From positions 1 to 44,223 of the forward strand of contig JAHEZD010000046.1 of NCBI GenBank assembly GCA_023251255.1: a DNA stretch of 44,223 nt. Reading direction: 5' to 3'. The translations under genes and the position numbers were made by a program. The stretch comes from Chitinophagaceae bacterium. Lineage in GTDB: Bacteria; Bacteroidota; Bacteroidia; Chitinophagales; Chitinophagaceae. The notes under the pieces were generated by a model, which had not been told where the DNA came from, made no database searches, and saw only the letters and a list, made by a program, of their open reading frames with translations. Shown piece by piece: positions 34,381-42,731 of this stretch (positions within the stretch are counted from its first letter, which is position 1; every line of letters begins with the position of its first letter).

Positions 34381-34836
34381 ATGATAGTAGACCACCTAAA
34401 CAACATAGACAAGTACGCCAGCCTCCATCCATTGTTTGCAGAAGCATTTGCGTACATCAAGGCGCAGGACCTTGTAAATGCAGAAATTGGCAAGTCGGAT
34501 ATTGCCGAAGGACTGAAAGCCATTTACTCCGATAAGAAAGGTATTACGGCAGCAGAAAGCGATGCGAAGTTTGAGTGCCATGATAAGCATATTGATATAC
34601 AAATATGCATCCGTGGCAATGAAACCATTGGCTACAAGCCAAGGAACACCTGCAAGGAGCAAAAAGGCGAATACAATGCAGAGAAGGACGTAGTTTTCTA
34701 CGCCGATGCCCCCGATATGTACTTCCAGTTAACGGATAGCCGTTTTGCCATCTTCTTCCCCGAAGATGTGCACAGCCCAATGATCAATGTGGATGACAAG
34801 GAAATAAAGAAGCTGGTAATCAAGGTGAAAATATAG
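34381..34836 (+). CDS. YhcH/YjgK/YiaL family (DUF386) protein
   Basis: 151 residues. Family features: MIVDHLNNIDKYASLHPLFA, SDAKFECHDKHIDIQICIRG (metal-site and substrate-pocket region), YNAEKDVVFYADAP and FAIFFPEDVHSPMI with conserved His. These cupin-fold proteins are linked to sugar-acid and sialic-acid catabolism, but their exact reactions are mostly uncertain. Near the KDG kinase and KDPG aldolase genes, a role in sugar-acid metabolism is plausible. The ATG follows a tandem repeat directly. Closed by the bidirectional terminator at 34898-34949. Confidence 0.9.
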   Translation: MIVDHLNNIDKYASLHPLFAEAFAYIKAQDLVNAEIGKSDIAEGLKAIYSDKKGITAAESDAKFECHDKHIDIQICIRGNETIGYKPRNTCKEQKGEYNAEKDVVFYADAPDMYFQLTDSRFAIFFPEDVHSPMINVDDKEIKKLVIKVKI

Positions 34837-34897
34837 CTAGCGCCCCCAATTATGGAGATGGAACAATTTTCCTTTCAATAGCACGGGGAAACAACAT

Positions 34898-34949
34898 ACC
34901 GATAAAAAGAAAGGCTTCAACCACGGTTGAAGCCTTTCTTTTTATCGGT
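34898..34949. terminator. Bidirectional terminator, 25-bp perfect stem
   Basis: 34898-34922 (ACCGATAAAAAGAAAGGCTT...) is the exact complement of 34925-34949, separated by 2 nt. A and T runs flank the GC core on both strands. It lies between the converging YhcH and TonB-receptor/OmpA genes. Confidence 0.92.
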
Positions 34950-34961
34950 TGAACTGGGTTC

Positions 34962-37900
34962 CTATTTCAGTTTCAGTACAACCCTTCTATTTTGTGCTTT
35001 GCCTGCTGCAGTGGCATTGTCGGCTACTGGTTGGCTGCTGCCCATACCAGTGGCTGTGATCCTGCTTGCCGCAATACCTTTCTTCACTATGTAATTCTTT
35101 ACTGCATTGGCCCGTGCTTGTGATAATGCAATATTTGCCTTTTCAGAACCGGTATTGTCAGTATGCCCTTCTACATCCAAGTTCAGGTTTGCATCATCTT
35201 TCAGTTCCTTGGATACTGCATCCAAAGCAGCATTGGATGATTTCTTCAAGATAGCACTGCCAGTTTCAAAAAGCACTGCCTTGGCAGCTACATCCACCTT
35301 CTTCTGTGTTTCCGCTTTCTTGTCTTCTGGGCAACCATTGTTAGCAATGGTACCGGGAACTGTGGGGCACTTGTCATAATCATCGTTCAGACCGTCACCA
35401 TCCGTATCTGGCACAGGGCAACCTTCATATTTAGCTGTACCGGGTTTGGTTGGGCATTTGTCCTTTGCATCTTCAATGCCATCGCCATCGGTATCGGGGC
35501 ATCCGCCAAAAATCCTCACACCAGCTACATCCGGGCATTTGTCTTCTGCATCGGTTACACCATCACCATCCTTATCTGGACATCCACCCAAAGACTTGAT
35601 ACCAGCGATTGTGGGGCATTTGTCTTCCTTATCTGGCACACCGTCACCATCGGTATCTTTTGGAGGCTCTACTTTAGGGGTGGGCACTACAACAACTGGT
35701 GCAATGGGAGCAGGTTTTGGTTTGGGTAAGGACTTGATATTGGTGAGGTCAAAGGCTAGGTTCGTGAACCAGTAACCACCATTGAACCCAAATTGGGTAG
35801 CATTGCGGCTATAGATAAAACGGTTATCGCTAGTGTTACCAAAATTCTTCAATTTGTCAGGGTAGATATCGCCAATATTGTTGGCCCCAACCGTGATGTT
35901 CATCCAGTAAATAGGGCGGTAGGACAAAGACATGTCGGTTACCACTTTAGGACTGAAATGTTCATCCAAAGCTGGATTGGTTGGGTCGTAAGTGTTTACG
36001 GAACCAAACCTTGTAAGGCGTGTAACCAAGGTTGCTTTACCTATACGGTAAGTTAAACCCAATGTTTGCTTGTTCTTAGGCTGGGCATCTTCAAAGCGCC
36101 CTTTTTCTTGCCTGTTAAAAAGAACGCCATTTGTTAATGCAGGATCAGCAGCAAGAACAGAAGAGGTTTTAATATCCTTCACTTCTGTTTTATTGAAATT
36201 CAATGCCAAGGTGATGTCTATGATTCCCTTGCCCAATTTCTGACCACCGTTTGAAGCAACAATGTCCAAACCTTTTGTTGAAGTTTTGATTGCATTAGTG
36301 AAAAAAGAAACAGAATTTACTTCCGGATAAGCAGCTAATAAACTTGTTACAAGTGGGCTGCTAGCTTTAGTAAAAGTTCCTGTCAATACAATCCTGTCCT
36401 TGATGTCTATCATGTAAGCATCTGCAGTAATGGTAATGTTCTTGCCTTGGAATGGTTTTGAAGTTATACCTACACTGTACTGCATTGATTTTTCTGGAGT
36501 AAGTTTAGGTATGCCAAATGATTGTGCCAAAGCACTTTCATTCTTAGCTGTCAAGTTTTGAACAGGAACCAGGGTAGTACCGTTAGATACAAATATGGTG
36601 GATACATTACTGAACAAACGTTGGTGCAATGACGGGGCCCTGAATCCATTGCTAACAGTGCCCCTGAAAGTTAATGCATCAACCACCTTGTAACGGAGTG
36701 ATAACTTGCCAGCGAAATTGTTGCCGAAATCACTATAGCGTTCAAAACGGCCAGCAGCATTAAACATGAAATGGTCATTTACATCACTTTCCACATCAAC
36801 AAATGCCGCACCAACTGCGCGGTTTTGGTCAACCGCAGAAACAGGTTGGAAACCAGGGAATACCTGGGAGCCACCAACTTTACCAGAAGATGGGTCATAA
36901 TTTTTCCAACTGGGATCTTCACCGGCCTTTATCTTATAGTTTTCAACCCTTACTTCGCCACCTACTGCCACGTTGAAGGATTTCAGGTTCATTTTCTTGC
37001 CGAAATCCTTTGTCATGGTGTAATTGGAAGTATTCTGACGGAAGTACAGGTCTCCAGCATAGAAATTTGTCTGTGCGTTTTTGCCCTGTGCATATTGGGA
37101 GGCATTGTTGGAATTGCTTACATCAAAGCGGAAGGAGTTGCCACCATAGGTAGTTCCTAAATCCCAGGCCCATCCTTTCCATTTGCCATCAAGGCCAACG
37201 GTAATGCTCCTGTCACGGATATTGGAGAGGATATGGGGAAGGAAACCATCTGGATACAGTTCAGCAATTACTTGTGTGGTCTGTTTTGGGTAACGGTAAA
37301 AGCCAGCAGCATCACCCAATCTATGACCAAAGATCGTATTGATGGTAAGGTTCAGGTTATCGCTTAAAGGAGCTCCCATATTGAAGCCGAACCCATAGTT
37401 GTCAACCTTGGCATTGCCCAGCAATAAATTGTTGTTGCGGTTGAAGCCCCTCTCAGTAACCAATTGATTGTCCAATGCTACATTGGTGGTATAGACAGTG
37501 CCTGTATATTCACCAACCCTGTTGGTGCCTTCCCTGAAACGGAAATCGGTGAAAAGGTCCAAGTAACCTTTTTTGCCCAATTGGATGGCATGGTTTGCAC
37601 TGATGGCCTTGGTTAGACCGTCACCAGCATACTGCTGACCAACATGCAGGTTGATATTTGTTTTCTTGAGGTCTTTTTTCAGTACCACATTGATCACACC
37701 GCCTATGGCATCGGAACCGTACTGCGATGCAGCACCATCCCTTAAAATTTCTATTTTGTCAATGGAGGAAACCGGAATGGAGTTCAGGTCCGTGCCTACG
37801 GAGCCACGGCCAATAGTGCCATTGAGGTTCAATAAGGCTGTATTGTAACGGCGGCGGCCATTCACCAGCACCAATACCTGGTCTGGTCCCAATCCACGCA

Positions 37901-38432
37901 AAGTGGCAGGGTCTATATGGTCAGTACCATCTGCAACTGTTTGGCGGGACGAGTTGAATGAAGGGGCCACAAAATTGATCATCTGCGTAGGCTCTACCTG
38001 CCCGGTCAATGCAAGTTCCTTTGCACTGAACACATCAACAGGGGCCACGGTTTGCGTATTTGAACGTTGTATGGTGGAACGGGTACCAACAACGGTTACC
38101 TGCTGCAGGTCCTGGTCCTTTGTAAGTTCAACATCAAGATTGTACACCTGACCAGCAGAAACGGTTACAGTAACAGTTTTCTTCTGGTGGCCAACATAAC
38201 TTACAACAACGGTGTAAGTGCCAGCCTTTACTTTGAGTTCGAATGCGCCAGTAGTATTGGTATGTGTGCCTTGGCCCTTGCCTTCCAATACAATGGATGC
38301 GCCTTCCAGTGTTTCCTTTGAATTTTTTACCGAACCTTTAATGGTGGCCATCTGTGCCATTGCAGCCTGGGCAAACAATGTGCAAAGAGTTGCCAATCCG
38401 AGGATGCGGAGCTTCGCAGCAAATTTTCTCAT
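34962..38432 (-). CDS. TonB-dependent receptor fused to TSP3 repeats and an OmpA peptidoglycan-binding domain
   Basis: 1156 residues in one uninterrupted frame. Signal peptide 1-26. A carboxypeptidase-regulatory-like domain (about 28-110) has IKGSVKNSKETLEGASIVLE. The plug (about 118-255) has DQVLVLVNGRRRYNT and IDKIEILRDGAASQYGSDAI. The barrel (about 256-900) includes GTVSNGFRAPSLHQRLFSNV and ends with YWFTNLAFDLTNIKSL. After a Pro-rich linker (902-925) come four thrombospondin type 3 calcium repeats (926-1035, DTDGDGVPDKEDKCP type). The OmpA C-terminal domain (1044-1156) has NLDVEGHTDNTGS, LSQARANAVKNYI and AQNRRVVLKLK. The expected product is an outer-membrane transporter that also grips peptidoglycan. 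No SusD-like partner is adjacent. Confidence 0.95.
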   Translation of the reverse strand: MRKFAAKLRILGLATLCTLFAQAAMAQMATIKGSVKNSKETLEGASIVLEGKGQGTHTNTTGAFELKVKAGTYTVVVSYVGHQKKTVTVTVSAGQVYNLDVELTKDQDLQQVTVVGTRSTIQRSNTQTVAPVDVFSAKELALTGQVEPTQMINFVAPSFNSSRQTVADGTDHIDPATLRGLGPDQVLVLVNGRRRYNTALLNLNGTIGRGSVGTDLNSIPVSSIDKIEILRDGAASQYGSDAIGGVINVVLKKDLKKTNINLHVGQQYAGDGLTKAISANHAIQLGKKGYLDLFTDFRFREGTNRVGEYTGTVYTTNVALDNQLVTERGFNRNNNLLLGNAKVDNYGFGFNMGAPLSDNLNLTINTIFGHRLGDAAGFYRYPKQTTQVIAELYPDGFLPHILSNIRDRSITVGLDGKWKGWAWDLGTTYGGNSFRFDVSNSNNASQYAQGKNAQTNFYAGDLYFRQNTSNYTMTKDFGKKMNLKSFNVAVGGEVRVENYKIKAGEDPSWKNYDPSSGKVGGSQVFPGFQPVSAVDQNRAVGAAFVDVESDVNDHFMFNAAGRFERYSDFGNNFAGKLSLRYKVVDALTFRGTVSNGFRAPSLHQRLFSNVSTIFVSNGTTLVPVQNLTAKNESALAQSFGIPKLTPEKSMQYSVGITSKPFQGKNITITADAYMIDIKDRIVLTGTFTKASSPLVTSLLAAYPEVNSVSFFTNAIKTSTKGLDIVASNGGQKLGKGIIDITLALNFNKTEVKDIKTSSVLAADPALTNGVLFNRQEKGRFEDAQPKNKQTLGLTYRIGKATLVTRLTRFGSVNTYDPTNPALDEHFSPKVVTDMSLSYRPIYWMNITVGANNIGDIYPDKLKNFGNTSDNRFIYSRNATQFGFNGGYWFTNLAFDLTNIKSLPKPKPAPIAPVVVVPTPKVEPPKDTDGDGVPDKEDKCPTIAGIKSLGGCPDKDGDGVTDAEDKCPDVAGVRIFGGCPDTDGDGIEDAKDKCPTKPGTAKYEGCPVPDTDGDGLNDDYDKCPTVPGTIANNGCPEDKKAETQKKVDVAAKAVLFETGSAILKKSSNAALDAVSKELKDDANLNLDVEGHTDNTGSEKANIALSQARANAVKNYIVKKGIAASRITATGMGSSQPVADNATAAGKAQNRRVVLKLK

Positions 38433-38695
38433 ATCAGTTAATTTAATTTAGAGATTGAAAAACAAACCTGTTAGAGGCTTGTTAAACTATCAGCAATATT
38501 ACAGAAGCAAGTGCAAAAACCGAAAGAAAAGATTTGGTGAACAATTTGGTACTTGGCCCGATTTTGAACGGTATTGTATCCACTATATGCATTTATCCAG
38601 CTAAGTTTGGTGCAGGTAAGCAGGTAATACTCAAACGGCTTCTTCGACCGGGCATAAATTAGTATATTGAAATATTTGCAGAAACAATCCTTTGT

Positions 38696-40423
38696 ATGAT
38701 GAAACCTATTTTTGTTGGTTTATTCGCCATTGCCGTATCCTCGGGCATATTTGGGCAGGAAAAGAAATGTGCATGGCTGGGTGCTGGCAAAACAGTGGAC
38801 CCATATAACTATCAACAAGTAAAATCTGCCACTTTCAAGCACGGGGCCGTATCCTGTGCACAGCCTTTGGCTGCGATGGTGGGCGCACAGACCATGAAAC
38901 TGGGGGGCAATGCCTTTGATGCATCAATTGCGGTACAATTGGCATTGGCTGTTGTTTATCCAGGGGCCGGTAACATTGGTGGCGGCGGTTTTTTGGTGGG
39001 GAGGAAAAGAACAGGGGAGCTTATCGGGATTGATTACAGGGAAACTGCTCCGTCAAAAGCAAATAGGGACATGTACCTTGATAAGGACGGTCATGCACAA
39101 ACAGTCCTTTCCCAAAATGGGCATTTGGCATCCGGTGTCCCTGGCACTGTGGCAGGGTTGTTTGAAACAATGAAATATGCAAAACTTCCCTTCAGGCAAT
39201 TGGTACAGCCAGCAATTGATTTGGCGGAATACGGTTTCGTGATTACAGAAAGGGAAGCCAATAACCTGAACACCAACCATGATGCTTTCATTAAATACAA
39301 TACTTCTTCCCCCGTATTCGTAAAGGTGACCAAATGGAAGGCAGGTGATACCCTGGTCCAAAAGGATCTGGCCAAAACATTGAGGGGTATCCGGGACAAT
39401 GGTGCAAAAGGGTTCTATGAAGGGGAAACTGCTAAGCTCCTGGTGCAGGAAATGAACAGGGGCAATGGTATCATAACCTTGGAGGACCTGAAAAACTATA
39501 GGGCAAAATGGAGAGCGCCCATCAAGTTTGATTACAAAGGATATAAAGTAATCGGTTTCCCCCCACCAAGCAGCGGCGGCATTATCCTGCTCCAATTGAT
39601 GAAGATGGTTTCCAAATATCCAATGGCATCCTACGGGTTCCAGAAACAGCAATCCGTGCAGTTGATGATAGAAGCAGAACGTAGGGCCTTTGCAGACCGC
39701 GAAGAACACTTGGGTGACCCCGACTTCTGGAAAGTGCCCCTCAAAACAATGAGCAGCGATACTTATATAGCCAATAGGATGAAGGATTATGACCCCAATA
39801 AGGCATCCAGGAGCAGTGATATAAAAGCAGGCGAGATAAAGGAAAGTGAGGAAACAACCCATATAAGTATCTATGATGCCGAAGGCAACATGGTAAGTGT
39901 TACCACTACTTTGAATGGCGGTTATGGCAGCAAGACCGTTGTGGCTGGTGCAGGTTTTTTATTGAACAATGAAATGGACGATTTCAGTGTGAAGCCCGGT
40001 GTGGCCAATATGTATGGAGCAGTAGGTGGGGATGCCAATGCTATCCAGCCCGGTAAAAGGATGCTGAGCAGCATGTGCCCAGTGGTGGTGCTGAAAAACA
40101 ACCAGCCATATATTGTTGCAGGTACGCCGGGCGGTACCACCATACCCACCTCCGTGTTCCAAACATTGATGAACTTACTGGAATTCAATATGACAGTGGC
40201 CGATGCCGTGAACAAACCCAAGTTCCACCACCAGCACCTGCCGGACCAAGTGGACATTGAGCCTGGCTTTTCATTGGATGTAAGGAAGCAATTGGAACTA
40301 ATGGGCTATAAAATGATGGAACGCAGTGCCATTGGCCGTACAGAAGTGGTACGCATTAATGGGAAAGGTAAAATAGAAGTGGCTGCAGATAGGAGGGGTG
40401 ATGATAGCGTGGCCGGGTATTGA
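38696..40423 (+). CDS. ggt: Gamma-glutamyltransferase
   Basis: 575 residues (ATG at 38696; a second ATG follows directly). Signal peptide MMKPIFVGLFAIAVSSGIFG. The large-subunit region has CAQPLAAMVGAQTMKLGGNA, IDYRETAP and SGVPGTVAGL. Autocleavage would occur before T387 in ESEETTHISIYDAEGNMVSV, making T387 the N-terminal nucleophile of the small subunit. GGYGSKTVVAGAGFLLNNEM, PGKRMLSSMCP and PGGTTIPT complete the active site. It hydrolyses or transpeptidates gamma-glutamyl compounds such as glutathione in the periplasm. It is a single gene, divergent from the TonB-receptor/OmpA gene across 263 bp. Confidence 0.96.
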   Translation: MMKPIFVGLFAIAVSSGIFGQEKKCAWLGAGKTVDPYNYQQVKSATFKHGAVSCAQPLAAMVGAQTMKLGGNAFDASIAVQLALAVVYPGAGNIGGGGFLVGRKRTGELIGIDYRETAPSKANRDMYLDKDGHAQTVLSQNGHLASGVPGTVAGLFETMKYAKLPFRQLVQPAIDLAEYGFVITEREANNLNTNHDAFIKYNTSSPVFVKVTKWKAGDTLVQKDLAKTLRGIRDNGAKGFYEGETAKLLVQEMNRGNGIITLEDLKNYRAKWRAPIKFDYKGYKVIGFPPPSSGGIILLQLMKMVSKYPMASYGFQKQQSVQLMIEAERRAFADREEHLGDPDFWKVPLKTMSSDTYIANRMKDYDPNKASRSSDIKAGEIKESEETTHISIYDAEGNMVSVTTTLNGGYGSKTVVAGAGFLLNNEMDDFSVKPGVANMYGAVGGDANAIQPGKRMLSSMCPVVVLKNNQPYIVAGTPGGTTIPTSVFQTLMNLLEFNMTVADAVNKPKFHHQHLPDQVDIEPGFSLDVRKQLELMGYKMMERSAIGRTEVVRINGKGKIEVAADRRGDDSVAGY

Positions 40424-41209
40424 TCTTGAAATGGCTGATTGTTGGTCACCAGTTGCCTAGAAACTGTGCAATTTGATTAGTGGGTAGTGATTCATTTTGA
40501 ATAGTTGAGTGTTTTGCTTCGCAAACAAAGCACATGGAGCCGGCAAGGCAGGGATGACACCCGATAGCATAGCCATCGGGTTAACCACCAAAACCTCTCA
40601 GAAACTGTCTAAAAACGATTCAGCATAATTCGTATTGCGGATAAATGGACAATCGCCACACTTGTATTATTTCGTAGGCGTTCATAGTGCCTGCGTCCCA
40701 CTGGGTTCCCGTCAAATATTGAACAACAGTTTCCCCTCCATTCACCATACTACCCATGGCAGGCCCCATCCCTGCCAAGCAGCATGGACCGCAATGCAAA
40801 AAGACAACGGACAGGATTGAAAATAAAATGCGACACAAAAAATGCGACATTTTAAAATGTCGCATTTTTTGTGTCGCATTTTATTTTCTTTTACCGTTGA
40901 TGGTGTTCGGGCTCTCCAACGAAACACAAAAATGCACGAACGCCTCAGTTGGCGTTTGAAACAAGGCGGAGCCGATAGGCATCGGCCTTGCAGGCATAAC
41001 CGGGTGTGCCTATGACGAAAAATCCAATCCCTCAAAATGAGGGACAGCCGAAAATTGACACATATTAACTATCCCACGAACCGGTTCCAGGAATTTCTTT
41101 ACCTACAAAAGCACCCTGCTTACCGCCCTTTTATTGTTAGTAGCCTAAACACGCTTTGGGTGGGCAGGCAGCCTATATAGTTTTGCTCCATCAAATTAAA
41201 ACAATGTGT
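40424..41209. other. Gene-free region with a 70-bp palindrome and MITE-related fragments
   Basis: No gene is supported in 786 bp. It contains AGAAACTGTCTAAAA (40598), which looks like a MITE terminus; GAAACAAGGCGGAGCCGATA (about 40958), like the interior of copy 2; and the palindrome at 40819-40888. No matching right terminus was found, so a degraded or interrupted copy is possible. Confidence 0.55.
40819..40888. repeat. Perfect 70-bp palindrome
   Basis: The sequence from GAAAATAAAATGCGACACAA to its mirror TTGTGTCGCATTTTATTTTC is self-complementary base by base about a centre between 40853 and 40854, with no spacer. The half-site itself holds two direct copies of AAAATGCGACA. Confidence 0.97.
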
Positions 41210-41959
41210 ATGAGCAAGGAATACAGGAACAATAACAGGAACCTTATTGGAGTGGTGCTGATTGCAGGCGGGCTTTTATTACTGGCCTATAAAATGGGGG
41301 CCCCTATTCCCGGTTGGATTTTTTCATGGCCTGCTATATTGATTTTCATCAGCCTTTTAATGGGGATCAGGCAGGGCTTCAGGAATATTGGCTGGTTGAT
41401 CATGTTGCTGGTAGGAAGTGTGGGACTTGCAAATAGGCTTTTCCCCGAACTGAACTTTGATGATTATATGGGGCCAATCATTGTCATCGGAATTGGTGCC
41501 TGGTTCCTGCTGAGGCCACGGCCCGACTTTAAACATGGAGGAAGGTTTGTAAAGGAATTCCGTAAGGACAAATGGGAAGAAACAACAACCGACCACACCC
41601 AGCACATAGAGAACGACAGTGAGTTTTTGCGTATCAGTTCGGTGTTCAGTGGTTTCAAGAGGACCATTATCAGCAAGCATTTTCAAGGTGGTGACATAAG
41701 CTGTGTTTTTGGTGGTGCGGAAGTTGATTTGTCGCAAGCCGATATACAAGGTATTGTGGTCATTAAGATTGAGCAGGTGTTTGGTGGCACAAAGCTCATT
41801 ATACCGCCACATTGGAAAATGGTGAATGAAATTGAAGGTGTATTCCACGGGGTAGACGACAGGAGGAACATGAACAATACAATAGTGGTTGACCCGAATA
41901 AGACCCTTGTGCTAAAAGGCTCCGTAGTATTTGGTGGTATTGATGTGAGGAGCTATTAG
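41210..41959 (+). CDS. LiaF-like membrane protein with C-terminal DUF2154-type domain
   Basis: About 249 residues from MSKEYRNNNRNLIGVVLIAG; ATG at 41204 is an alternative, and the frame extends to 41156. Four membrane segments (LIGVVLIAGGLLLLAY, WPAILIFISLLMGI, IGWLIMLLVGSVGLANRLF, GPIIVIGIGAWFLLR) are followed by a soluble C-terminal domain with repeating SSVFSGFKRTIIS, CVFGGAEVDLSQADI, EQVFGGTKLIIP and SVVFGGIDVRSY turns, typical of LiaF-like C-termini. Such proteins modulate envelope-stress kinases in Firmicutes. Here the gene lies ahead of a LytS/LytR pair, so it may be their membrane partner. Confidence 0.85.
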   Translation: MSKEYRNNNRNLIGVVLIAGGLLLLAYKMGAPIPGWIFSWPAILIFISLLMGIRQGFRNIGWLIMLLVGSVGLANRLFPELNFDDYMGPIIVIGIGAWFLLRPRPDFKHGGRFVKEFRKDKWEETTTDHTQHIENDSEFLRISSVFSGFKRTIISKHFQGGDISCVFGGAEVDLSQADIQGIVVIKIEQVFGGTKLIIPPHWKMVNEIEGVFHGVDDRRNMNNTIVVDPNKTLVLKGSVVFGGIDVRSY

Positions 41960-42111
41960 GGAGTAAGTGGTTAGGGGAATAGTAAGTTGGAAGAAACAAT
42001 GAAGCATGAATTTCAACAAAGGAACTGGACAAAGGAAGAAGGAGTTTGTATGGCCCCATTTTATCTCATTTCTCCTTATAAAAAAATATTTGGCTATCGG
42101 ATGAAAGAAAG

Positions 42112-42213
42112 TATGTCAGGTTGAGCTTAGTCGAAACCTTTTATCGAATTAAGATTTCGTTCATCATACTTCGACAGGTTGAAAATCCCGACTATTCGGG
42201 GCTCTGTATGACA
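42112..42213. repeat. Inverted TGTCAGGTTGAGCTT(A)GTCGAAACC extragenic repeat
   Basis: Left arm TATGTCAGGTTGAGCTTAGT at 42112. The right part has ACTTCGACAGGTTGAAAATC and ends CTGTATGACA. Related to the interior of the 34188-34312 element and to 24351 and 43787. Confidence 0.6.
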
Positions 42214-42272
42214 GCGACAAATGCTCATTACTTCCCTTCATCCGATAGTCAGTGAAAAATAAAAAAAGAACA

Positions 42273-42338
42273 ATGTTACCAGCAATTGCAATCTTATTGA
42301 GTTCGCTTTGTACAGCAATCCTGTATTTCATTCAATAA
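42273..42338 (+). CDS. Possible 21-residue membrane peptide
   Basis: ATG at 42273 reads MLPAIAILLSSLCTAILYFI then Q and TAA at 42336. Nearly all residues fit one membrane helix. An A-rich stretch (AAAAAAAGAACA) precedes the ATG. It lies 26 bp before the DUF4288 gene in the same direction. The frame is very short and could be chance; no known family. Confidence 0.3.
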   Translation: MLPAIAILLSSLCTAILYFIQ

Positions 42339-42364
42339 GCTATTAAAAAATAAAACCGCTGTTT

Positions 42365-42724
42365 ATGAAATGGTACTTGGCAAAAATTGTTTACCGCATA
42401 ATTTGTGGTGATGGTGGGCACACCCCGCAATTTGATGAGCAACTGCGATTGGTTTCGGCAGAAGATGACCTACATGCCTTTCAAAAGGCAAGGCTGATTG
42501 GCGAACGGGAACAGGACAGTTTCCTGAACAGCAATTCCAAGCCCGTGCAATGGCAGTTCATAGATGTAGCTGAGCTTCACCGTTTGGACAGCCTGATTGA
42601 TGGTGCCGAAATGTATTCACGTATCTGCGAAGAAGAGGACCCCGATCTGTACATTCGTAGCACCAAGCTGCGTGCCAACCATCTCTTTGAAAACAGTATG
42701 CACCGCAGTATTACTTTAAATTGA
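42365..42724 (+). CDS. DUF4288 domain protein
   Basis: 119 residues. MKWYLAKIVYRIICGDGGHT, then FDEQLRLVSAEDDLHAFQKA, IGEREQDSF, VQWQFIDVAELHRLDSLIDG and AEMYSRICEEEDPDLYIRST match DUF4288. Function unknown; soluble, no signal peptide. It is 7 bp upstream of the LytS-type kinase start, so the two are probably co-transcribed and may be translationally linked. Confidence 0.85.
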   Translation: MKWYLAKIVYRIICGDGGHTPQFDEQLRLVSAEDDLHAFQKARLIGEREQDSFLNSNSKPVQWQFIDVAELHRLDSLIDGAEMYSRICEEEDPDLYIRSTKLRANHLFENSMHRSITLN

Positions 42725-42731
42725 CCCATTC

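Larger units (their letters stand above)
41960..42364. other. Intergenic region with inverted extragenic repeat
   Basis: Contains a TGTCAGGTTGAGCTTAGTCG repeat with a facing CTTCGACAGGTTG arm (42112-42213) and a possible tiny membrane-peptide frame (42273-42338). Nothing else recognised. Confidence 0.5.

Noticed and set aside
40598-41070. Fourth complete MITE-like copy
   Set aside because: A left terminus (AGAAACTGTCTAAAA) and interior-like sequence are present, but no matching right terminus was found; reported only as fragments.
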